Part shown: positions 33,754 to 41,478 of the stretch, piece by piece
Position numbering within the stretch: position 1 is the first letter of the stretch
Layout: each line of letters opens with the position of its first letter
Source: Bdellovibrio bacteriovorus
Lineage (GTDB): Bacteria > Bdellovibrionota > Bdellovibrionia > Bdellovibrionales > Bdellovibrionaceae
Direction: 5' to 3'
Length of the DNA stretch: 64,000 nt
NCBI RefSeq assembly: GCF_001592735.1
Contig: NZ_LUKE01000006.1
Coordinates: 124,001-188,000 of the forward strand
Notes under the pieces: generated by a model
What the model saw: the letters and a program-made list of their open reading frames with translations, nothing else
Told to the model about the DNA's origin: nothing
Database searches by the model: none
Program-made: the position numbers and the translations under genes

Positions 33754-34989
33754 ATGAAAGTGACTTTTGCCGATATTCAAAAAGCGCGCGAGCATCTGAA
33801 AGGCGTTATTTCGCCAACCGAGATGACCCATTCTATCAGCGCCAGCAAACTGATCAATCAGGACGCCGCCAACGCGGAAACGGAAATTTATTTTAAGTAT
33901 GAAAACACCCAGCGCACGGGCAGTTTCAAGTTCCGCGGTGCTTATAATAAGATTTCAAATCTGACACCTGAAGAAAAAGCGCGCGGAGTGGTAGCAAGCT
34001 CGGCCGGAAACCATGCCCAAGGTGTAGCCTTGTCAGCGACAATTGCTGGGGTTCAAGCCACGATCGTCATGCCAGAAAATGCTTCGATCAATAAGGCGGC
34101 CGCAACCCGTTCCTACGGAGCAAATGTTGTTTTACATGGCGAAATCTATGACGAAGCTTTCGAGCACGCACAAAAATTAGAAAAAGAAAAAGGTTTTACG
34201 TTTGTTCATCCATACCAAGATCCTTACGTGATTGCGGGTCAGGGAACGATCGGTATTGAGATCTTAGAAAAGGTTCCGGATTTAGACACGGTGATTGTAC
34301 CCATCGGTGGTGGGGGATTGATCAGTGGTATTGCCTTAGCAGTAAAAACCATTCGTCCTAACATTCGCGTGATTGGTGTACAAAGTGATCGTTCCCCCGG
34401 TATGGCTTATATGTTCCGCAAGGAAACTTTGGCGCATATTAAACGCACGCCGACGATTGCTGACGGTATTGCGATTAAAAATCCGTCACCAACGATGTAT
34501 GAAAACTTTATTTCAAAATATGTCGATGAAGTCGTGACCGTCAGTGATGACGAAATTGCGGAAGCGATTGTGTTTTTGATGGAAAGAACCAAAGCTGTTT
34601 CTGAAGGTTCGGGGGCGGCGGCGATGGCGGCGATCATGAATCGTCCGTTAAAGCTGGGAAAAAAATGTTGTGTCATTATTAGTGGTGGCAATATTGATCT
34701 GAACATCGTTTCAAAGATCATTGATCGCGGTCAGATTTTGCGTGGACGCTTGTGTGAGTTGTCGGTGATCGTGGATGACTTGCCAGGGAATTTAAATCGT
34801 TTGACGGAAGCAATAGCGAGCCAAAAGGCAAACATATTGGAGGTCCGTCATGATCGTGTTTCCCAAGGTCTTTCCTTGCGGGAAACGCGGATTGATTTTG
34901 TCCTTGAAACCACAAGCATTGAGCATGTGGAAAGAATCAAGAAGGCCCTTGAATCCACCGGGGCAAAAATCTGCCTTAAGGAAACTTAA
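33754..34989 (+). CDS. ilvA: Threonine dehydratase with ACT-like domain
   Basis: The PLP-binding Lys lies in NTQRTGSFKFRGAYNKI. SSAGNHAQGVA, the glycine loop PIGGGGLISG and SEGSGAAAMAA complete the fold-type II dehydratase core. Residues about 330-411 form an ACT-like regulatory domain (LSVIVDDLPGNLNRLTEAI). It deaminates Thr to 2-oxobutanoate for isoleucine synthesis. At 411 residues with a single ACT-like domain it is the shorter, often catabolic or less-inhibited type. The last codons form part of a hairpin that terminates the opposing transcript. Confidence 0.92.
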   Translation: MKVTFADIQKAREHLKGVISPTEMTHSISASKLINQDAANAETEIYFKYENTQRTGSFKFRGAYNKISNLTPEEKARGVVASSAGNHAQGVALSATIAGVQATIVMPENASINKAAATRSYGANVVLHGEIYDEAFEHAQKLEKEKGFTFVHPYQDPYVIAGQGTIGIEILEKVPDLDTVIVPIGGGGLISGIALAVKTIRPNIRVIGVQSDRSPGMAYMFRKETLAHIKRTPTIADGIAIKNPSPTMYENFISKYVDEVVTVSDDEIAEAIVFLMERTKAVSEGSGAAAMAAIMNRPLKLGKKCCVIISGGNIDLNIVSKIIDRGQILRGRLCELSVIVDDLPGNLNRLTEAIASQKANILEVRHDRVSQGLSLRETRIDFVLETTSIEHVERIKKALESTGAKICLKET

Positions 34990-34994
34990 GGCAG
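34965..34994 (-). terminator. Minus-strand terminator embedded in the 3' end of ilvA
   Basis: TCTGCCTTAAG (34970-34980) pairs perfectly over 11 bp with CTTAAGGCAGA (34985-34995) around a GAAA loop. On the minus strand it is followed by TTTTT (34969-34965). It serves the gene at 35007 and overlaps the ilvA stop codon. Confidence 0.72.
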
Positions 34995-35006
34995 ACTGTA
35001 AATTTA

Positions 35007-35378
35007 TTATTTAGCTTGAGAGCGAACAACAACCCATTTGTTATTTTGGCATTTGCGTACGACGCGAACCTCTTTGCCAATAGCATAATCGTATTCATCC
35101 GCCGTAAAGTAACTACCCTCGGTGCAAGAAGGCGTGGGGTTGTAGATATATGATTCACGTTCTTCCGGCGTCATGAAAGATCCGTCACGACAGATACGCG
35201 GAACGCTGCGAACTTCGCCACGGACATAAAGACTCATCCAGCCGGTGCTTCCTTCGATACAACCCATTTTGAAAGTGCGAATTTTTACGCCGCCTCCAGT
35301 ATTGCCGCCACCCCCCACGCCCTGGGTCCAAGCAAGCATCGGAAAAAGCAAAGTCATAAGTGCTAAGCCGAGTTTCAT
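35007..35378 (-). CDS. Small secreted Cys-module protein (one full and one partial module)
   Basis: A signal peptide (LGLALMTLLFPMLAWTQ) and a Gly-rich start are followed by a module. It reads CIEGSTGW, then RICRDGSFMTPEERESYIYNP, then SCTEGSYF, and ends KCQNNKWVVVR. The same module occurs twice in the protein at 36422. The consensus is C-x-E-G, about 20-25 residues, C-x-[ND]-G-[ST]-F-M-T-x-x-E, then Y-x-x-N-P and the next C-x-E-G. It overlaps the upstream DUF4423-like gene by 4 bases (ATGA), so it is co-translated with a regulator. The function is not recognised. Confidence 0.74.
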   Translation of the reverse strand: MKLGLALMTLLFPMLAWTQGVGGGGNTGGGVKIRTFKMGCIEGSTGWMSLYVRGEVRSVPRICRDGSFMTPEERESYIYNPTPSCTEGSYFTADEYDYAIGKEVRVVRKCQNNKWVVVRSQAK

Positions 35379-36004
35379 ATATAGTCTTCCTCTTTTTTTT
35401 CGTTTTTAACTTCAAGATTAATCACACCGGTATGGGTCCATGAGAATAAGACGTTTCTCGCGGCTTCTTTTTCAGATTTTTCCGTCAATTCCCGCAAGGC
35501 TTGATTCACCTTACCGATAAAGGTTCGAGCCAAAGGGCGGGTCGTCGCCAAGGACACAGTTTCATAAGTACCGGGTTTATCGTCGGACAACTGGGCGATA
35601 ATACTGACAGTCATTGAAAGATATTCTTTTACGGAAATGTCACCTAAATCTAAAAATTGAAACTTTGTAACGACGCGACCATCTTCAACGGTCCACAGTC
35701 CGCTTCTTAAAAGGCGTGAAGAAAAATAACGGGCCAAGTCCTCGGATATGCCAAGTTTGGCTGACGTTCTTTTAAGCGCCATCAGTTCGGTGGTAATAAA
35801 CGGGATGACGCAGAATAAGGTGAACTTGTGATTCTTGCGAATTTCAGACTTTACTAAGTCCAATAGATCTTCATCGCTCAGGTTTTCATCAGAAAACTGG
35901 GAGCTATCTTCTTTGGCATATTTCCAAAGTGATAAGAGCTTTAGCTCATTTTGATCCCAAGATCTTAACGATCTTGAAGATGGATTCCCGGTTATCTGCA
36001 TCAA
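35375..36004 (-). CDS. DUF4423/TIGR02147-like regulator C-terminal-type protein (no HTH)
   Basis: The sequence from ITTELMALKRTSAKLGIS through FSSRLLRSGLWTVEDGR to LATTRPLARTFIGKVNQALREL resembles the C-terminal (DUF4423) part of TIGR02147 regulators. The usual N-terminal HTH is missing. The HTH function may be supplied by the XRE gene immediately upstream, which it overlaps by 59 bases. That arrangement looks like a split two-gene version of a normally fused protein. The start at 36004 is the only evident ATG, so the overlap length depends on it. It has no signal peptide and is probably cytoplasmic. Confidence 0.65.
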   Translation of the reverse strand: MMQITGNPSSRSLRSWDQNELKLLSLWKYAKEDSSQFSDENLSDEDLLDLVKSEIRKNHKFTLFCVIPFITTELMALKRTSAKLGISEDLARYFSSRLLRSGLWTVEDGRVVTKFQFLDLGDISVKEYLSMTVSIIAQLSDDKPGTYETVSLATTRPLARTFIGKVNQALRELTEKSEKEAARNVLFSWTHTGVINLEVKNEKKEEDYI

Positions 36005-36311
36005 GTCTTCCGATTTTTGCTAGGACATTTTCTTTATTACTAGATTCAAAGGAAGCCTTAGAGGCTTCGATAATTTTTTGTTCTAAGAGTTTTTCAACAT
36101 CAATGCCCATGAGTTCTAAAACACAAAGTAAGCGGTCGGTTTTCATTTCGACTTTTCCTTGCATGTAAACATTCATTTGACTGGGCTTAAGATTTAAAGA
36201 GGCCGCAAGATCTTTCTGTCGAACACCCAAGGTTTGGGAAAGGGTTCGAATCTGGGACATGACCTTATCTCGTTTAGATTCGGTAAGTTCTTGAGGTTCA
36301 CCCATCATCAT
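35946..36311 (-). CDS. XRE-family helix-turn-helix protein
   Basis: Residues about 20-75 form a Cro/C1-type HTH: LSQTLGVRQKDLAASLNLK, PSQMNVYMQGKVEMKTDRL, and LLCVLELMGIDVEKLL. The C-terminal 45 residues are charged and helical. Three ATG codons in a row (36311, 36308, 36305) are possible starts. The third has the best spacing from AGGA. It is the first gene of an apparent three-gene minus-strand operon: XRE, DUF4423-like, and secreted Cys-module protein. Its candidate promoter lies at 36341-36369. Confidence 0.8.
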   Translation of the reverse strand: MMMGEPQELTESKRDKVMSQIRTLSQTLGVRQKDLAASLNLKPSQMNVYMQGKVEMKTDRLLCVLELMGIDVEKLLEQKIIEASKASFESSNKENVLAKIGRLDADNRESIFKIVKILGSK

Positions 36312-36340
36312 CGTCCTAGAGAATTAGTTTGCTGATCTGT

Positions 36341-36369
36341 GGTTTACTTGCTTTAACGGGGCTTTTCAA
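36341..36369 (-). promoter_or_regulatory. Candidate promoter for the XRE-led operon
   Basis: Read on the minus strand: TTGAAA (36369-36364), 17 bases, TAAACC (36346-36341). It lies 30 bases before the first ATG. Confidence 0.5.
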
Positions 36370-36379
36370 TGGGTAAAGA

Positions 36380-36413
36380 TTACAGAGGAAAGGCAGGGGC
36401 CTCTCCTCTGTAA
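36380..36413. terminator. Hairpin between the Cys-module gene and the XRE promoter
   Basis: TTACAGAGGA (36380-36389) pairs perfectly with TCCTCTGTAA (36404-36413), with an inner AGGC/GCCT stem. On the minus strand it is followed only by TCTTTA. It may be a terminator for the gene at 36422 or a regulatory hairpin. Confidence 0.5.
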
Positions 36414-36421
36414 TAGGTCTA

Positions 36422-36889
36422 TTATAGACCGCGTACTGGAACCCATTTATTGCTTTTGCAAACAACAGTGATGGATTTGTCAGCTTGCTCTTCAGACAGG
36501 TTACGGAAATAGCTGTCAGCGCGAGCCACCGAGTAAGCCCCTTCTACGCAAGTAGATTTAGGGTTACGAACGTAAGCTGCTTTTTCAGCGGCCGTCATGA
36601 AAGTACCATTTTTGCAAACGCGAACTTCAGAAGTTTCTCTGTCTTGACCTGGAAGCTGTTTTACGAAGATGGCTTTTGAGCCTTCAGTACAAGTAGTGCG
36701 TGGGTTGTAGATGTAGGCTGCTTTTTCAGCAGGAGTCATAAACGTACCGTTTTTGCAAACGCGCACTTCGGTGATGTCTTTGTCCGTAGTTACATTGTGC
36801 TTAACGATAAGGGCGATGTTCCCTTCAGTACAAGCAGCAGATGCAGAACCAGCGATCAATAAACCAGCGATAAATACAAGAGCTTTCAT
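36422..36889 (-). CDS. Small secreted protein with two Cys-modules
   Basis: The signal peptide (KALVFIAGLLIAGSASAA) is followed at once by CTEG. Two near-identical modules then occur, each with VRVCKNGTFMT-[PA]-AEKAAY, the first ending YIYNPRTTCTEGS and the second YVRNPKSTCVEGA. The C-terminal cap is VVCKSNKWVPVRG. The same module and cap occur in the 35007 protein. The even Cys number (six or more) fits an oxidised secreted protein. It has a strong-looking minus-strand promoter at 36936-36965 and an AGGAGG-type ribosome site. Function unknown. Confidence 0.78.
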   Translation of the reverse strand: MKALVFIAGLLIAGSASAACTEGNIALIVKHNVTTDKDITEVRVCKNGTFMTPAEKAAYIYNPRTTCTEGSKAIFVKQLPGQDRETSEVRVCKNGTFMTAAEKAAYVRNPKSTCVEGAYSVARADSYFRNLSEEQADKSITVVCKSNKWVPVRGL

Positions 36890-36935
36890 TTTTAATCCCT
36901 CCTAATGGGTTTGTTTGTCTCTTCTTGTGGGACAG

Positions 36936-36965
36936 GGTATATCCCCGCCCAATACTTTTCCTCAA
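36936..36965 (-). promoter_or_regulatory. Candidate promoter for the two-module gene
   Basis: Read on the minus strand: TTGAGG (36965-36960), 18 bases, TATACC (36941-36936), about 45 bases before the ATG at 36889. Confidence 0.52.
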
Positions 36966-37059
36966 AGCCAGACGCAGCGCTGTAAAGTAAAGAGTTCTGT
37001 TAACTGAATGGAATAATCCGTTATCGTTCCGTCGTCCTTAGAACTTTTCGGTTATCGCG

Positions 37060-37094
37060 AAAAAAAAAGGGATCTTTCAAGATCCCTTTTTTTT
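37060..37094. terminator. Strong bidirectional terminator overlapping a coding end
   Basis: A run of nine A (37060-37068), GGGATC (37069-37074), loop TTTCAA, GATCCC (37081-37086) and a run of eight T (37087-37094). The TGA stop of the minus-strand DUF4423 gene (37079-37077) lies in the loop, and the last codons (KKKGS) lie in the hairpin arm. Confidence 0.88.
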
Positions 37095-37868
37095 GGTCGA
37101 AACAGAGATGGGAGTAGAGTGAATCGAAACTTGGAGCAATTGGTCAGCGTCCGTGGTCGGACGGGCCGCTAGCTCATTTAAGCGCCGTTCAAAGAGTTCT
37201 ATTTCTTGGCTTAAAGCGGTCCATTCCTCTTGGTTCACCGAAAGTAAAACCGTCAAATTTTTTCGTTGAGAAGAAGGGTGCGTATCAATCCCACGTTTTG
37301 CGATATCAAGCGCGCGCTGGTGAAAGCGCTCCACGATGAATGAAGAAGTTGCTTGATCATGAGATCGCAAAGAGGGGTCCAAGGTCACTTGACCATTCAA
37401 AGATTTTTTCCAAAACCCTTCCGTAAATAGAAAATCGATGGATTTTTCAATGCTGTTTTTATTTAAAAGTCCCCCCAACATGCGTTCGATCGTGGGGCTG
37501 TCGGCAGAAAAACCGCGCACTTCAGCTAAAGCCATGACGTAAGGATTGAACCAGTTTTTTAAAAGGTGAAGCGACTTACCCCCCCCCCTGGGGCGGGAGG
37601 AAATATGTTCGGCGATGCGCTCTTTTTCTTGAGGAGTAAGAAAAAATAATTCGGCAAAAAAGGGCAGGTTTTTTGGAGTGATGTTGCGCTGACGATTTAA
37701 AACTTGAGAAACAAAAGCTTGAGAAAAGGAATCGACTTCGCGACAACGCTTTCTTAGGCTGAAACCGCCATTTTTTTTCAGATGCATGTACATCTCGAAT
37801 AAAAAATCACTGGCAGAATCAAAGTCTGCGATATCCGGTCGCCGCGTTTTTGTGTTGTTTGAGTCCAT
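37077..37868 (-). CDS. TIGR02147/DUF4423 family regulator
   Basis: This is the full-length version of the family. The N-terminal helical HTH-like part reads FLFEMYMHLKKNGGFSLRK, then FVSQVLNRQRNITPKNLPF, then LFFLTPQEKERIAEH. The C-terminal DUF4423 domain has LKNWFNPYVMALAEVRGFSAD, SIDFLFTEGFWKK and a final segment LTVLLSVNQEEW. At 263 residues it is near the family norm (about 270). Such proteins are abundant in Bdellovibrio, and their role as regulators is predicted. A poly-Gly/Pro stretch is encoded by a run of C at 37581-37590, which could be prone to slippage. It may regulate the neighbouring Cys-module genes. Confidence 0.82.
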   Translation of the reverse strand: MDSNNTKTRRPDIADFDSASDFLFEMYMHLKKNGGFSLRKRCREVDSFSQAFVSQVLNRQRNITPKNLPFFAELFFLTPQEKERIAEHISSRPRGGGKSLHLLKNWFNPYVMALAEVRGFSADSPTIERMLGGLLNKNSIEKSIDFLFTEGFWKKSLNGQVTLDPSLRSHDQATSSFIVERFHQRALDIAKRGIDTHPSSQRKNLTVLLSVNQEEWTALSQEIELFERRLNELAARPTTDADQLLQVSIHSTPISVSTKKKGS

Positions 37869-37957
37869 TTTGTCCCCTCGTCGGCAAACTAAGAGAAAAA
37901 ATGGATTTCAAACAAGCCCTATTGCAGATTAGAAAAGTTAAGGCTTGTCGCAATTTT

Positions 37958-38542
37958 TTAAAAATTAATATTACGTTCGTAATGGCAAGTATAGCCGTTG
38001 GGATTTTTGACCAAATAATCCTGATGGTAGTCTTCAGCTTTCCAAAACTCAGTCGCCTTCACGACTTGAGTGACCACGGGTTTTTTCCAAGCTCCGGATT
38101 TATCCACTCGGACAATCATTCTTTCTGCGGCATCTTTTTGTTCGTTGGAGGTGTAAAAAATAGCGCTGCGATATTGGGTTCCAATATCATTGCCTTGGCG
38201 ATTCGTGGTTGTCGGATCGTGAATCTTAAAAAAGTGAACAAGCAGCTCTTCAAATGGAAGCTTTGTCGGGTCAAAGGTGATCTTCACGGTTTCGGCATGA
38301 CCTGTGGTCCCTGTCTTTACGATATTATAATTGGCATTTTTAGTTTCGCCCCCCATGTAACCGACTTCAACATCCGTGACACCAGGAATTTTGCGCAATA
38401 AATCTTCCATGCCCCAAAAGCATCCACCCGCGAGATAACTTACTTCCGTCTTAGTCATAGGGGTTCCTTTCTTCACAGCTTTAGCTTGTGCAAAACCACT
38501 AATACAAAATATGAGTATGAAAAAGTATTTGGCAATATTCAT
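37958..38542 (-). CDS. msrA: Secreted peptide methionine sulfoxide reductase A
   Basis: The catalytic motif YLAGGCFWGMEDLL (Cys near residue 41) and the signatures VGYMGG and QYRSAIFY identify MsrA. It reduces Met-S-sulfoxide. Choosing Met 38542 gives a signal peptide (YFFILIFCISGFAQA), so the enzyme is probably periplasmic and not cytoplasmic. The longer frame to 38590 would bury that signal. Resolving Cys candidates are limited to the near-terminal YTCHYE. The gene follows the HyuAB-like operon on the same strand but is separated from it by a terminator-like hairpin. Confidence 0.92.
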   Translation of the reverse strand: MNIAKYFFILIFCISGFAQAKAVKKGTPMTKTEVSYLAGGCFWGMEDLLRKIPGVTDVEVGYMGGETKNANYNIVKTGTTGHAETVKITFDPTKLPFEELLVHFFKIHDPTTTNRQGNDIGTQYRSAIFYTSNEQKDAAERMIVRVDKSGAWKKPVVTQVVKATEFWKAEDYHQDYLVKNPNGYTCHYERNINF

Positions 38543-38563
38543 GTTAGAACTATACCACAAAAC

Positions 38564-38600
38564 AAAGGCCTGGCGATACCGGCCTAGCACTAGGCCAGGC
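38564..38600 (-). terminator. Terminator-like nested hairpin after the hyuAB-like operon
   Basis: GGCCTAG (38581-38587) pairs with CTAGGCC (38590-38596), and an outer GCCTGGC (38568-38574) can pair with GCCAGGC (38594-38600). On the minus strand the structure is followed by CTTTGTTTTG. The two pairings partly exclude each other. Confidence 0.55.
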
Positions 38601-39997
38601 TATTCTTTGCCGTAACCGCCGCCAGACCCTGAACACAAGGTTACGATATCACCGGGTGCAAACTGTTGAGTTCCCAAAACGGGAAGATTCTTAGTTTCAC
38701 CCTGACGTTCGATCAGGATTTCGCCAGCGTCACCGTGTGTACAGTTTTTAGAAATACGCGGACGATGCAAGGTAAGGTCTGTCATCCAGACACCTTCCAC
38801 GGCTTCTTTGATTTCAAATTTCATGATCAAACCGCGGCCGCCAGGGTTTTTGCCTTTGCCGCCGGTGGATTGACGATGATCAATGCGTTGAACTTTAACG
38901 GGGAAATCCCGTTCGAGCTGTTCAATCGAAAAAGCTTTGGTGTGGGCGGAAGCGCCGGCTTCAGAAGGTGTTGCACCGCTGCCCCCGTGAAGAGTCAGAA
39001 CTTTGTTTTTAGAATCATTTTTTAAATCAAAGCGCAAAGAACAGCGACTGTCCAAAGCTCTTTCACCTTTTTGATGAATCTGCGAAAGCGCCATATCCAA
39101 AGCTGTTTCGATAGCCGCGACTCCGCAAGTCATGCCTTTGTAAGTAGGGGCTGGATATTTTCCGACAAGCCAGCAGCCGGAGGGTTTGGTCAGTTGCAGC
39201 ACCGAAAAAGAACCTGAATTTGCGATCTGCTCAAAACCATAAAAGCGCGCTAAAGTATAAAAGCAGGCGCCTAAAGTTGCCGACTCGGTCAAAGACACTG
39301 TTTTTGCGCTGCTTGTGCCCCCGAAATCCAAGGTGATTTTACCATCGTGGATATCCATCGAAACGCGCAAAAGCTCGCCGCTGTCTAAAACGACATCCAC
39401 GCGAGTCTCCCCCGAAGAGCGTTCATTGATTTTTTGCCAAGCGGCGTTTTTAGAAAGTTCTAAATAGTCTTCAATCAACTCACCCGTAATGGTGAACCCC
39501 GAAAGCTCAATCGCCTCAATCAGTTTTTGGGCTTTTTCGGTAAGATCTTGGCATTGTGTTTTTAACCATTCTTTAAAATAAGGCGGGCAGGCAGGATGTG
39601 CTTGAATCGCATCAAGTATGAGTTCATTCAGCTGATTTTTTTGTCGCAACGGTGTTGGCGGAATACGAATTCCTTCTTCTTCCACAGACTTTGAGATCTT
39701 GACCTTGGTTTCCATCGGGCGACGGGTGACCCAAATAAGGTCTTCAGAAACGGCCATCACGAAAGTCATTTCACCTAAAAGACTGCCGCCGCTGTAAGGG
39801 TCATTTAAAATGGCGATATCGCCTTCTTGAAGCTGTAAATATTTGGTCGCCGTCGATGCCGCCGTTGGCAACGTGCCGTAGGTCACCGGATTAGTCCCAC
39901 GAATAGCAAGGATATCGCCTTCTAATGTTAAAAGAGCAGACTCCCCTTGAAGAAAGTCATTCAGCAAAGATTGAAACAATTCAACGTGATAATTCAT
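38600..39997 (-). CDS. HyuB-like (hydantoinase B/5-oxoprolinase family) protein, reduced
   Basis: The features are GDIAILNDPYSGGSLLGEMT, TKYLQLQEG, YKGMTCGVAAIETALDMAL and the Gly-rich end GGRGLIMKFEI through GDIVTLCSGSGGGYGK. These match hydantoinase B/oxoprolinase beta subunits, which work with HyuA in ATP-dependent opening of cyclic amides. At 466 residues it is shorter than the usual 520 or more. ATG 39997 overlaps the HyuA-like stop (ATGA), so the pair is coupled. The substrate is unknown. One can infer 5-oxoproline or a hydantoin, but the trimmed size argues for caution. Confidence 0.75.
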   Translation of the reverse strand: MNYHVELFQSLLNDFLQGESALLTLEGDILAIRGTNPVTYGTLPTAASTATKYLQLQEGDIAILNDPYSGGSLLGEMTFVMAVSEDLIWVTRRPMETKVKISKSVEEEGIRIPPTPLRQKNQLNELILDAIQAHPACPPYFKEWLKTQCQDLTEKAQKLIEAIELSGFTITGELIEDYLELSKNAAWQKINERSSGETRVDVVLDSGELLRVSMDIHDGKITLDFGGTSSAKTVSLTESATLGACFYTLARFYGFEQIANSGSFSVLQLTKPSGCWLVGKYPAPTYKGMTCGVAAIETALDMALSQIHQKGERALDSRCSLRFDLKNDSKNKVLTLHGGSGATPSEAGASAHTKAFSIEQLERDFPVKVQRIDHRQSTGGKGKNPGGRGLIMKFEIKEAVEGVWMTDLTLHRPRISKNCTHGDAGEILIERQGETKNLPVLGTQQFAPGDIVTLCSGSGGGYGKE

Positions 39998-41355
39998 AAC
40001 TGTCCTTGCAAAGAGCGAACGCCGCAAAGTGCGGTGGCCGTAGACTCGGTGAAATCAAGGGGCTCAATGGTTGTTGCCGCATCTTTTTTAAAGGCGTTGG
40101 CGAAAACACTTGCCAGAGGGCCCGTCACGCGCATTTTTTTAGAACGGCGATGCAAGATGGACTCTAAAGCCAAACGTTGCAAAGTAAGGCTTTGCAGTTC
40201 TTTTGTTAGTTGACCCAAGTCCGTGTTGCGCACACGACTGTTTTTAGCCAAAGCGAATAAAGAATTTTTAGCGCGTTGAATACCTTGGGCTGAAAAACGA
40301 TCTGACAGGCCCGGCAGGGCGGTCAGCTTGGCATTTTCTGCCCACATATCTAATAAACCCAGTTTTTGTCCACGTCCTAAGAACATCGGACCTGGCTCCC
40401 AGCCGTCTTGGGAGGTGGCAAAGTCAAAGTGTCCAAAAATATTGAGGCTTAAACCCAACGTCGGCTGAATGCCCAAAGTGTGGGTGCGTAAGTGGGACAT
40501 CGCTACCGGGCCCCAGTCACTGTCCCAACGTGTACTTTCGCCATCTGGAGAAATCAAGGTGAAGGCTTCAAATCCCAAATGCAAAACATCGGCTTTGTGA
40601 GGTTCGCCATAGACTTTACCTAAAGCCGTCAATGAAGAAAAATAACCGTCTAAAGCTTGCGCCTCTTTCGCCGCGCCGGCGTGGCCTTGAGAGTTTAAGA
40701 AATAAACATTCTCTTCAGTAAGTGTTTCACTGAGTGCGCCTAGGATTTCATTTTTACGATCTGCAAAAACGGAACTGATAGTGGCGTTAAGAGCATTTTT
40801 ATTCCAACGTTCCACTTCCGTGTTTGCCGCATCAGCCTTCGGAAGAAAAACCTCGAGGCCTTGGGAGCTTAAAATCTCGACGGCCGCGTTTAAATTTGTG
40901 GGATTGGCTTGGGCGTGCAAGAAGTGCAGACACACGCGTTTGCAATCCATCAATAAAATTTTGGCGGCGATGGCTTCAACGTCCGCGGGTGTTAAAGGAA
41001 TCTCTAAGGTGCCATTAGCCAAAACGCGCTCACGGACTGAAAAGATCAAATCTTTTTGAGTCAATTCGCGATGAGACCCGGTCAGCTCCAGCCAGTGCTC
41101 AAATCCTTCGGTGGTGATGTGCGCGACCGCGCCGCTTAAGTTGTGGTCTAAAAGTTTTTTGGGAATCTTAAGGCTGACAAATGCCTTTTCAGGTTTGCTT
41201 GCCGCATTTTCACTTAAAAATGATAGAAGAGTTTGTTTAATACTCTCGCGGGCTAAATACACCCTTTTTTGCGCTAGGGGATTAGCGCCGGTCAGGAGGG
41301 AGTATTCTGCGAAAGACTCACCCACATTGATTCCCAATACACAGCTATTCTGCAT
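39994..41355 (-). CDS. HyuA-like (hydantoinase A/oxoprolinase family) protein, reduced
   Basis: The N-terminus VLGINVGESFAEYSLL is a degenerate form of the ASKHA start GIDVGGTFTD seen in HyuA. The later LHFLHAQANPTNLNAAVEIL and the Gly-poor central part keep the family order. At 453 residues it is much shorter than typical HyuA (about 690). It is coupled by a 4-base overlap to the HyuB-like gene. Presence of the partner supports a hydantoinase/oxoprolinase-type role. The divergent motifs mean activity is uncertain. Confidence 0.65.
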   Translation of the reverse strand: MQNSCVLGINVGESFAEYSLLTGANPLAQKRVYLARESIKQTLLSFLSENAASKPEKAFVSLKIPKKLLDHNLSGAVAHITTEGFEHWLELTGSHRELTQKDLIFSVRERVLANGTLEIPLTPADVEAIAAKILLMDCKRVCLHFLHAQANPTNLNAAVEILSSQGLEVFLPKADAANTEVERWNKNALNATISSVFADRKNEILGALSETLTEENVYFLNSQGHAGAAKEAQALDGYFSSLTALGKVYGEPHKADVLHLGFEAFTLISPDGESTRWDSDWGPVAMSHLRTHTLGIQPTLGLSLNIFGHFDFATSQDGWEPGPMFLGRGQKLGLLDMWAENAKLTALPGLSDRFSAQGIQRAKNSLFALAKNSRVRNTDLGQLTKELQSLTLQRLALESILHRRSKKMRVTGPLASVFANAFKKDAATTIEPLDFTESTATALCGVRSLQGQL

Positions 41356-41478
41356 TTTTAAACGCTCTCTATCATTGTCTTTAGGAAGGAATATTGTTAA
41401 ATCAAAGGCATCGATATAGCAAAAAAAATATTGTAAGAAAAGGATTCTGACGAAGGGTCTGTCGAAAGGAATTTTAAA

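Noticed and set aside
37581-37590. Frameshift at a run of C in the TIGR02147 gene
   Set aside because: The frame stays open and both halves match the family. It is noted only as a slippage-prone site.
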